Shown: positions 5,331-14,842 of the stretch, piece after piece | Position numbering within the stretch: the stretch's first letter is position 1 | How the letters are laid out: each line of letters opens with the position of its first letter | Source of the DNA: Zygnema cylindricum | Taxonomy: Eukaryota; Streptophyta; Zygnematophyceae; Zygnematales; Zygnemataceae | DNA length: 14,842 bases | Direction of reading: 5' to 3' | Assembly: GCA_037447655.1 (NCBI GenBank) | Contig: JBBHKE010001842.1 | Location: 32,605-47,446, forward strand | Notes under the pieces: generated by a model | The model's database searches: none | What the model was told of the DNA's origin: nothing | Seen by the model: the letters and a program-made list of their open reading frames with translations, nothing else | Program-made: the position numbers and the translations under genes

Positions 5331-7691
5331 CATGATCGTCAACATTATCATCATCATCATCATCCACATCATCATCATCATCGATATGATCATCATGATC
5401 GTAATGATTGTCATGATCGTCATGATCGTCATGATCTTCATGATCGTCATCATCTTCAACATCATCATCATCATCATAATCGTCATCATCGTCATAATCA
5501 TCATCATCGTCATGATCGTCATAATTCTCATGATCTTCATGATCCTCATGATCGTCATGATCCTCATGATCGTCATGATCGTCATGATCGTCATGATTGT
5601 CATGATCGTCATTGATCGTCATGATCATCATCATCTTCATCTCCAATATTGTCATCATCGTCATCATCATCAACATCATTTACATCATGATCGTCATCAT
5701 TGTCATCATCGTCATCATCATCATCAACATCATCATCATCAACAACATCATGATCGTCATGATCGTCATGATCGTCATGATCATCATGATCGTCATCATC
5801 ATCATCATCATCATCATCTACATCATAGTCATCATCATGATTTTCATGATCGTCATGATCATCCTGATTGTCATCATCGTCATCATCGTCATTATAATCG
5901 TCATGATTATCATGATCCTCATGATCGTCATGATCGTCATCATCATCATCTCTATCATCATCCTCATCATTGTCATGATCGTCGTGATCGTCATGTTTGT
6001 CATCATCATCATCTCCATCATCATCATCATCGTCATGATCGTCATCATCATCATCATCATCATCATCCTTATCATAGTCATCATCGTCATGATCATTATG
6101 ATCGTCATCATGATCTTCATCATCATCTTCATAATCGTCATGATCGTCATGATCGTCATGATCGATCGTCATTATCATCATGATCGTCATTATCGTCACG
6201 ATTGTCATGAACATCATGAATGTCATGATCATCACGATTGTCATCATCGTCACGATCGTCATGATCATCATTATCGTCATAATCGTTATGATTGTCATCA
6301 TCGTCATGATCGTCATCATCATATCATCATCCTTATCATCGTCTTTATCGTCTTGATCATTATGATCGTCATGATCGTCATCATCGTCATCATCATGATC
6401 GTCATGAACGTCATGATCGTCATGATTGTCATGTTCGTCACGATCGTCATGATCATCATGATCGTCATGATCGTCACGATCGTCATCATTGTCACGATCG
6501 TCATCAAGGTCATCATCGTCATCAACTGTATGATGGTCATGATCGTCATGATCGTCAAGATCGTCATGATCGTCATGACTGTCATGATCGTTATGATTTT
6601 CATCATTGTCATCATCGTCAAGATCGTCATGGTTTTCATGATTGTCATGATCATCATGATCATCATGATCGTCAAGATCGTCATGATCGTCACGATCGTC
6701 ATGATCGTCACGATCGTCATGATCGTCATAATCGTCATAATCATCATGATTTTCATGATCGTTATCATCGTTATCATCAACATCATCGTCATGATCGTCA
6801 TCAACATCAACATCATCATCATCATCATCGTCACGATCGTCATGATCGTCATGATCGTCATGATTGTCATGATCGTCATCATGATCATCATCATCATCAT
6901 CGTCATCATCATCATCATCATCTCCTCATGATTGTCAAGATTGTTATAATCGTCATCATTATCATCATCATCATGTTCGTCATGATCGTCACCATCGTCG
7001 TCCTCATAATCATCATCATCATCAACGTCATCATCATCATCATCGTCATCAGCGTCATCATCGTCATCATCGTCATTATCGTCATCATCATCAATATCAT
7101 CATCATCGTGATCTTCATGATTGTCACGACCGACATCATCGTCACTATCGTCACGATCGTTATGATCGTCATGATCGTCATGATCGTGATAATCGTCATC
7201 ATCATCATCACCATCCTCATCATCCTCATCATCGTCAATATTATCATCATCATCATCTCCTCATGATCATCATGATCGTCATGATCGTTATGATTATCAT
7301 TATCGTCATGATCGTCATGATCGTCATCATTGTCATCATCATTATCATTGTCATCGTCGTCATCATCGTCATATTCTTCATGATCGTCATCATCGTCAGC
7401 ATCGTCATGATCCTCATCGTCTTCATCATCATCATCATCAATGTCATCATCATCATCATTGTCATCATTGTCATCATCGTCATCATCGTCATCATCGTCA
7501 TCATCGTCACCATCGTCATCATCGTCATCATCATCATGATCGTATCATCGTCATGATCGTCAAGATCGTCACGATCGTCATGTTCGTCATAGTCGTCATC
7601 ATCGTCATCATCATAAACATCGTCATCATCGTCATCATCTTCAACATCATCATCATCATGATAGTTATGATCGTCATTATCTTCATGATCG

Positions 7692-7723
<32 letters not shown>

Positions 7724-7824
7724 TCCAACATCATGCTTATCATCGTCAAGATCGTCATGATCATTATCATCATCATTATCATCATCATCCTCATCATCCT
7801 CATCATCGTCATCATCATCATCAT

Positions 7825-7885
7825 CATCTCGTCATGATCGTCATGATTGTCATGACCTTCAGCATCGTCACGATCGTCACGATCG
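7825..7885 (+). repeat. Satellite higher-order block A, copy 2
   Basis: It starts CATCTCGTCATGATCG, continues with TGATTGTCATGACC, then runs into consecutive TCACGATCG units. The CATCTCG junction loses one base from the triplet rhythm, which ends the open frame running into it. It lies about 100 bp after a block B copy at 7721. Confidence 0.7.
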
Positions 7886-9021
7886 TCACGATCGTCAAGA
7901 TTGTCATGATCATCATGATCGTCATGATCAACCTTATCATCCTCATGATCCTCATCATCCACATCATCGTCATGATCGTCATGATCGTCATGATCTCTAT
8001 GATCGACATGTTCGTCATGATCGTCATGATCATCATGATCTTCATGATCGTCATGATCTTCATGATCGTCATGATCGTCATGATCGTCATGATCTTCATG
8101 ATCGTCATGATAGTCATGATCATTATCATCGTCATCATCGTCATCATCGTCATCATCTTCGTCATCATCCTCATCATCTTCATCATCATCTTCAACGCCA
8201 TGATCGTCATCATCTTCATCATCGTTATCATCCTCATCATCTTCATCGTCATCATCATCAACGTCATGATCTTCATCATCGTCATCATCATCATCATTGT
8301 CATCATCGTCATCATCTCCATGATCGTCATCATCATCATCATCATCCTCATCTTTATCATCATCGTCATCATCCTCATGATCGTCATGATCGTCATGATC
8401 ATCATGATCTTCATGATCGTCATGATCGTCATGATCATCATGATCGTCATCATATTCATCATCATCATCATCATCCTCATCTTCATCATCATCGTCATCA
8501 TCGTCATGATCTTCATGATCGTCATCATCCTCATCATCTTCATCATCATCATTATCATCCTCATCAAAGTCATGATCGTCATCATCGTCATCATCATCTT
8601 CATCGCCATAGTCGTCATGATCGCCATGATCGTCATGATCGTCATGATAGCCATGATCGTCATGATCATCAACATCGTTATCATCCTCTTCATCATCATC
8701 ATCCTCATGATGGTCATGATCATCATGAGCGTCATGATCGTCTTCATCGTCATCATCTTCATCATCATCGTCATCATCGTCATCATCGTCATGATCGTCA
8801 TCATCATCATCATCATCCTCATCTTTATCATCATCCTCATGATCGTCATGATCGTCATCATCATCATGATAGTCATGATTGTCATGATCGTCATGATCAT
8901 CATGATCTTCATGATCGTCATGATCGTCATCATCTTCATCATCATCATCATCATCCTCATCTTCATCATCATCGTCATCATCGTCATAATCTTCATGATC
9001 TTCATCATCCTCATAATCTTC

Positions 9022-9801
9022 ATCATCATCATTATCATCCTCATCAAAGTCATGTTCATCATCATCGTCATCATTGTCATCATCATCTTCATCGCTATAA
9101 TCGTCATGATCGCCATGCTCGCCATGATCGTCAACATCGTTATCATCCTCATCATCCTCATAATCGTCATGATCGTCATGATCATCATGATCGTCATTAT
9201 CGTCATGATCGTCATCATCGTCACGATCGTCACGATCGCCACGATCGCCACGATCATCACGATCGTCTCAATCGCCACAGTCGTCACGATCGCCAAGATG
9301 GTCATAATCGTCATGATCGTCATGATCATCATGATCGTCATGATTGTCATGATCATCATGATCGTCAAGATTGTCATCATCATCATGATCATCATGATCT
9401 TCATCATCTTCATCATCATCATTATCATCCTCATAAAAGTCATGATCGTCATGATCGTCATCATCGTCATCATCATCTTCATCTCCATAATCGTCGTGAT
9501 CGCCATGATCGCCATGATCGTCAACATCGTTATCATCCTCATCATCCTCATAATTGTCATGATCGTCATGATCATCATGATCGTCATTATCGTCATCATC
9601 GTCATCATCGTCACGATAGTCACGATCGCCACGATCGCCACGATCATCACGATCGTCTCAATCGCCACAGTCGTCACGATCGCCAAGATGGTCATGATCG
9701 TCATGATCGTCATGATCATCATAGTCGTCATGATCGTCATGATTGTCATGATTGTCATGATCATCATAATCGTCATCATCGTCATGATCGTCATCATCGT
9801 C
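9022..9801 (+). repeat. Tandem duplication with a 390-bp period inside the satellite
   Basis: Three separate landmarks recur exactly 390 bp apart: ATTATCATCCTCAT (9031 and 9421), CAACATCGTTATCATCC (9132 and 9522), and GATCGTCTCAATCGCCACAG (9261 and 9651). The best-conserved stretch, about 95 bp from 9241 and 9631, shows one mismatch by eye. The rest is more diverged. The outer limits are approximate because the flanks are also satellite. The third landmark has a non-canonical TCTCAATCG unit, which makes the alignment unambiguous. Confidence 0.85.
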
Positions 9802-12286
9802 ATCATCCTCATCATTATCATCTTCATCGTCATGATCATCATGACCATCATCATTGTCATCTGCTTCATTATGATCGTCATGATCGTCATGATGGTCATG
9901 ATAGTCATGATCATCATCATCAACATCATCATCTTGATCATCGTCATTATCGTCATGATCATCATGATCTTCATCATTTTCTTCATCGTCATCATCGTCA
10001 TGATCGTCAGACCATCATGATCGTAATGATCGTTATGATCGTCATAATCTTCATGATCTTCATGATCCTCATGATCGTCATCATCGTCACAATCGTCACG
10101 ATCGTCATGACCGTTGTGATCGTCATCATCGTCATGATCATTTTGATCGTCATGATCGTCATCATCATCATCTTCATCATCATCCTCATCATCGTCATGA
10201 TCATCATGATCATCATGAAAGTCATCATCATCATCATTGTCATCATCGTTATGATCGTCATAATCGTCATCATCGTCATTCATCGTCATTATCGTCATCA
10301 TACTCATCATCTTCATCATCATCATCATCATCATTTACATCATCTTCATCAATGTCATGATCATCATCATCGTCAAGATCGTCATCATCGTCATCATCCT
10401 CACCATCCTCATCATTATCATGATCGTCATGATCGTCATGATCCTCATGATCATCATCATCGTCATCATTATCATGATCGTCATGATCGTCATGATCCTC
10501 AAGATCATCATGATCCTCATGATCCTCATGATCGTCATCATCGTCATCATCGTCATCATCCTCATCATCTTCATCATCATCATCATCATCATCATTATCA
10601 TCAACAACGTCATGATCTTCATCATCGTCCTCATCGTCATCATCGTTATCATCACCATGATCGTCATGATTGTCATGATCGTCATGATCGTCATGATCGC
10701 CATGATCGTCATGATTGTCAACATTGATATCATCCTCATCATCCTCATCATCGTCATGATCGTCATGATCATCATGAGCGTCATGAGCGTCATGATCGTC
10801 ATTATCGTCATCATCGTCAAGATCATCATGATCATCATGATCGTCATGATCGTCATAATCTTCATGATCGTCATGATCCTCATGATCGTCATCATCGTCA
10901 CAATCTTCACGATTGTCATGATGGTTGTGATCGTCATCATCATCATGATCATTATGATCGTCATGATCGTCATCATCATCTTCTTCATCATCATCCTCAT
11001 CATCGTCATAATCATCATGATCGTCATGATCGTCATCATCATCATGATCCTCATCATCGTCATGATGGTCATGATCGTCATGATCGTCATCATCGTCATC
11101 ATCGTAATGATCGTCATCATCGTCATCATCGTCATCATCGTCAATATCGTCAATATATTCATCACCTTCATCATCATCATCATCATCATCTACATCTTCT
11201 TCATCAATGTCATGATCGTCATCATCTTCATCATCCTCATCATCCTCATCATTATCATGATCATCATGATCGTCATGATACTCATGATCATAATCATCCT
11301 CATCATTATTATGATCGTCATGATCGTTATGATCCTCTTGATCGTCATGATCTTCATGATCGTCATGATCATCATGATCGTCATGATCATCATGATCGTC
11401 ATGATCATCATGATCATCATCATCATCATCGTCATCATCCTCATCATCTTCATCATCATCATCATCATCATCATCAACAACGTCATGATCTTCATCATCG
11501 TCATCATCCTCATCATCGTCATCATCGCCATGATAGTCATGATCGTCATGATCACAATGATCGTCATGATCGTCAACATCGTTATCATCCTTATCATCGT
11601 CATTATCGTCTTGATCGTCATGATCATAATGAGCGTCATGATCGTCATGATCGTCATCATCTTCATCATCATCGTCATCATCGTCATCATTGTCATCATC
11701 GTCAAGATCGTCATCATCATCATCTTTATCTTCATCATCATCGTCATCATCATCATGATCGTCATGATCATTATGATCGTCATAATCTTCATCATCATCA
11801 TCATCATCCTCATCTTTATCATCATCGTCATCATCGTCATGAATGTCATGATCGTCATCATCCTCATCATCTTCATCATCATCATCATCCTCATCATCTT
11901 CATCAACGTTATGATCGTCATCATTGTCATCATCGTCATCATCGCCATGATCGTCATGATTGCCATGATCTCATGATCGCCATGATCGCCATGATTAGCA
12001 ACATCGTTATCATCCTCATCATCGTCATCATCGTCATGATCATCATGATCATCATGATCGTCATTATCGTCATGATAGTCATGATCGTCATCATCGTCAC
12101 GATCGTCACGATCGTCACGATGGTCACGATCATCATGATCGTCACGATCGCCACGATCGTCACAATCGCCACGATCTTCATGATCGTCATAATCGTAATT
12201 ATTGTCATCATCCACATCATCTTCATTATCGTCATCATCGTCATCATCGTCATCATCGTCATCATTGTCATTTTCGTCATCATCAT

Positions 12287-12335
12287 CATCTCGTCATGAT
12301 CGTCATGATTGTCATGACCTTCATCATCGTCATGA
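12287..12335 (+). repeat. Satellite higher-order block A, copy 3
   Basis: It has the same CATCTCGTCATGATCG opening and TGATTGTCATGACC continuation as the copies at 7825 and 14582, preceded by a (CAT)n run. The following tail is TCATGATC-type rather than TCACGATC-type. Confidence 0.7.
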
Positions 12336-13439
12336 TCTTCATGATCGTCATCATCATTATTATCATCATCATTATCACGATCGTCATGATCGTCATGATC
12401 GTCATGATCCTCATGATCGTCATGATCGTCAAGATCGTCATGATCGTCAATTTCGTCATGATCGTCATGATTCTCATGATCCTCATGATCGTCATCATCG
12501 TCATCATCGTCATCATCCTCATCATCTTCATCATCATCATCATTATCATCATCCTGATCATTATCGACGTCATGATCGTCATGATCGTCATCATGGTCAT
12601 CATCGCCATGACTGCCATGATCATCATGATTGTCATGATCTTCATGATCGCCATGATCATCATTATCGTCAACATCGTTATCATCCTCATCATTGACATC
12701 ATCGCCATCATCTTCATCATGATCGTCATCATCGTCATTCATCGTCATCATCGTCATGATCGTCATTATCGTCATGATCGTCATCATCATCCTCATCGTC
12801 GTCATCATCATCCTCATCATCGTCATCATCGTCATCATCATCATGATCGTCATCATTTTCATCATCGTCATCATTGTCATCATCGTCATGATCATCATGA
12901 TCGTCATGATTGTCATGTTCGTCATGATCGTCATGATCATCATGATCTTCATGATCCTCATGATTGTCATGATCGTCATGATCGTCACAATCGTCATCAT
13001 CGTCACAATCGTCACGATCGTCATGATCGTTGTGATCGTCATCATCGTCATGATCGTTATCATCGTTATCATCGCTATTATTATCATCTCCATCATAATC
13101 ATCACCATCGTCATGATCGTCATCATCATCATCATCATCGTCATCCTCATGATCGTCATGATCGTCATGGTCGTCATGATCGTCATGGTCGCCATGATCG
13201 TCATGATCTTCATCATCGTCATCATCTTTATTATCGTCATCATATTCATCAACTTCATCATCATCATCTACATCATCTTCTTCAATGTCATCATCGTTAT
13301 CATCGTCATCTTCGTCATCATCGTCATCATCGTCATCATCGTTATTATCGTCTTGATCATCATGATCGTCATGATCGTCATGATCGTCAAGATCATAACG
13401 ATCGTTACGATCGTCATAATCTTCACGATTATCACAATC

Positions 13440-13529
13440 GTTACGATCGATATGATCGTCACGATCGTTATGATCGTCACGATCGTTATGATCGTCACGA
13501 TCGTTATGATCGTCACGATCGTTATTATC
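13440..13529 (+). repeat. Locally homogenised 18-bp dimer array
   Basis: GTCACGATCGTTATGATC repeats with an exact 18-bp period starting at 13458, 13476 and 13494. A fourth unit at 13512 has TTATTATC, and a diverged unit precedes at 13440. Here two 9-bp variants (GTCACGATC and GTTATGATC) alternate and have been amplified together, a small recent expansion within an otherwise random mix of variants. Confidence 0.88.
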
Positions 13530-13859
13530 GTCATAATCGTCATCATCGTCATAATCGTCATCATCGTCATCATCGTCATTATTGTCATGATCGTCATGAT
13601 TTTCATGATCGTCATGATCTTCATGATCGTCATGATCATCATGATCGTCATGATCGTCAGATCGTCACGATCATAACGATCGTCATAATCGTCACGATCA
13701 TCACGATCGTCACGATCGTTATGATCATCATGATCGCCATAATCGTCATAATCGTCATCAATATCATCATTGTCATCATCGTCATCATCGTCATCATGGT
13801 CATCATCATCATCATCGTCATCAACATCATCATCGTCATCATCCTCATCATCGTCATCA

Positions 13860-14037
13860 GCGTCATCATCATCATCTCCATCATGATGCTCATCATCGTC
13901 AAGATCGTTATATCATCATGATCGTCATCATTATCATCATCGTCATCAGCGTCATCATCATCATCTCCATCACGATGCTCATCATCGTCAAGATCGTTAG
14001 ATCATCATGATCGTCATCATTATCATCATCGTCATCA
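13860..14037 (+). repeat. 89-bp tandem duplication containing block B
   Basis: 13860-13948 and 13949-14037 are head-to-tail copies. By eye they differ at a T/C in TCAYGATGCTC and at a T/G in GTTAKATC, with a further difference only at the trailing edge. The period of 89 is not a multiple of 3 or 9, so each copy shifts the triplet phase. Both carry ATCTCCATCA and GCTCATCATCGTCAAGATCG. The low divergence marks this as one of the youngest rearrangements here. Confidence 0.9.
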
Positions 14038-14071
14038 TTCTCATCATCGTAATCATTGTCATCATCATCAT

Positions 14072-14439
14072 GATCTCGTCATGATCGTCATGATTGTCAT
14101 GACCGTCAACATCGTCACGATCGTCATGATCTTCATGATTGTCATGATCGTCATCATTATCATCATCCTCATCATCCTTATCATCGTCATCATCGTCTTC
14201 ATCATCATCATCATCTCGTCATGATCGTCATGATTGTTATGACCGTCACCATCGTCACCATCGTCACCATCGTCACGATCGTCATGATCGTCATGATCGT
14301 CATGATCGTCATGATCATCATGATCGTCATCATCGTTATCATCGTCACCATCGTCACCATCATCATCATCGTCATCATCATCATTATCATCTCGTCACGA
14401 TCGTCATGATTGTCATGATCGTCAATATCGTCATGATCG

Positions 14440-14471
<32 letters not shown>

Positions 14472-14631
14472 TCCATCATCATGCTCATCATCGTCAAGAT
14501 CGTCATGATCATCATGATCGTCATCATCATCAACATCCTCATCATCCTCAACATCGTCATCATCGTAATCATCATCATCATCATCTCGTCATGATCGTCA
14601 TGATTGTCATGACCGTCAGTATCGTCACAAT
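14072..14631 (+). repeat. Cluster of four block A copies
   Basis: Block A starts recur at 14072 (GATCTCG variant), 14212, 14388 and 14582, spaced 140, 176 and 194 bp. Each opens with CTCGTCAYGATCG, followed by TGATTGT and usually TATGACC or CATGACC. Between 14388 and 14582 lies one block B copy (about 14469). This is the densest higher-order structure in the window and suggests a tandem unit of about 140-195 bp of variable length. Confidence 0.7.
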
Positions 14632-14842
14632 CGTCAGGATCGTCATCATCATCATCATCATCCTCATCATCGTCTTCATCGCGATAGTCATGATCGTCAC
14701 GATCGTCATGATCGTCATGATCGTCATCATCGTCATGATCGTCATGATGGCCATGATCGTCATCATCATCATCTCCATCATCATCCTCATGATCGTCATG
14801 ATCGCCATCATCATCATCTTCATCATCCTCATCATCGTCATC

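Larger units (their letters stand above)
8670..12686 (+). repeat. Quasi-periodic higher-order repeat of about 0.4 kb
   Basis: The 17-bp landmark CAACATCGTTATCATCC, or a close variant, occurs at 8670, 9132, 9522, 10719 (variant), 11574, 11999 and 12670. Spacings are 462, 390, 1197, 855, 425 and 671 bp; all but the last are near one, two or three times 390-460. A TCGCCACGATCG-rich stretch follows the landmark at 9240, 9630 and again around 12140-12180, so the order of sub-blocks is kept. Most copies have diverged beyond easy hand alignment. Confidence 0.55.
4754..14842. repeat. Degenerate 9-bp satellite array, about 10.1 kb, continuing beyond the window
   Basis: The whole interval is built from 9-bp units of the type GTCATGATC, with frequent variants GTCACGATC, GTCATCATC, GTCATAATC, CTCATGATC and TTCATGATC, interspersed with (CAT)n runs of up to about 32 bp (for example 7692-7723). 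There is no unique sequence, tRNA, rRNA or recognisable domain anywhere in it. Most indels are multiples of three, so triplet phase is held over hundreds of bases. One phase (TCA TGA TCG) is closed by TGA on the plus strand and a matching one on the minus strand, leaving two open frames per strand. Apparent proteins made only of Met-Ile-Val, His-Asp-Arg, Met-Thr-Ile or Asp-His repeats are therefore by-products. Centromeric, pericentromeric or knob-like heterochromatin is possible but not shown. Confidence 0.95.

Noticed and set aside
4717-5679. Asp/His-rich minus-strand frame that could pass for a metal-binding or acidic protein
   Set aside because: The DDH pattern is GATCATGAC translated repeatedly. 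The same frame becomes Met-rich at both ends when triplet phase changes, and it also runs into the retrotransposon LTR.
5197-6931. Met-Ile-Val repeats resembling transmembrane segments on the plus strand
   Set aside because: The hydrophobicity is a consequence of ATGATCGTC units. No alternation of loops, no signal peptide, and no conservation signal can be claimed.
7824-10334. 836-codon minus-strand open frame rich in Met, Thr and Ile with a D/H-rich stretch
   Set aside because: It is a direct reading of the satellite. Equally long frames exist on the other strand over the same bases, its composition switches where the repeat phase slips, and there is no start context, domain or non-repeat sequence.
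4754-14842. CRISPR-like array of short direct repeats
   Set aside because: There are no unique spacers of constant length; repeats are contiguous 9-bp units with random variants, in a eukaryotic context.

Overview
The window looks like nuclear DNA from a land plant. It has two parts: most of a decayed Ty1/copia LTR retrotransposon (1-4753) and about 10.1 kb of degenerate short-period satellite DNA (4754-14842). The plant assignment rests on a primer-binding site that matches the plant initiator tRNA-Met anticodon arm, and on a plant-style U3 promoter with a G-box palindrome, a telo-box and a TATA box. I cannot name the species.

Retrotransposon. Positions 1-28 repeat exactly at 4726-4753. The 3' LTR runs 4103-4753 (651 bp) and has perfect 6-bp terminal inverted repeats (TGTTGT...ACAACA), so 1-28 is the last 28 bp of the 5' LTR. 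One base later (30-43) is a 14-nt complement to an internal piece of initiator tRNA-Met, the 'half-tRNA' priming arrangement of Drosophila copia. Gag, protease, integrase, reverse transcriptase and RNase H follow in copia order. The gag reading frame extends back through the PBS into the LTR, where the likely start ATG is at 4695 in the 3' copy, as in yeast Ty1. Coding capacity is lost through at least two frameshifts, nine in-frame stops and an apparent loss of the protease active-site motif. The catalytic residues of integrase (D,D35E), RT (YVDD) and RNase H are still readable. A polypurine tract (4096-4102) abuts the 3' LTR and lies in the loop of a long hairpin.

Satellite. From the first base after the LTR the sequence is a degenerate array of 9-bp units (GTCATGATC and variants such as GTCACGATC, GTCATCATC, GTCATAATC) mixed with (CAT)n runs. 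It continues to the end of the window with no unique sequence. Very long open frames exist on both strands, but they follow arithmetically from the repeat unit and are not genes. Above the 9-bp level there is higher-order structure: a phase-shifting block at seven places, a second block at six places, a landmark spaced about 0.4 kb (or multiples) between 8.6 and 12.7 kb, a 390-bp tandem duplication, an 89-bp tandem duplication and a homogenised 18-bp dimer.

How the parts relate. The simplest reading is that a copia element inserted into a satellite array and then decayed. Its 3' LTR promoter points into the satellite. Nothing here is an intact gene. The most unusual features are the half-tRNA PBS in a plant-like element, the gag start inside the LTR, and the layered structure of the satellite.
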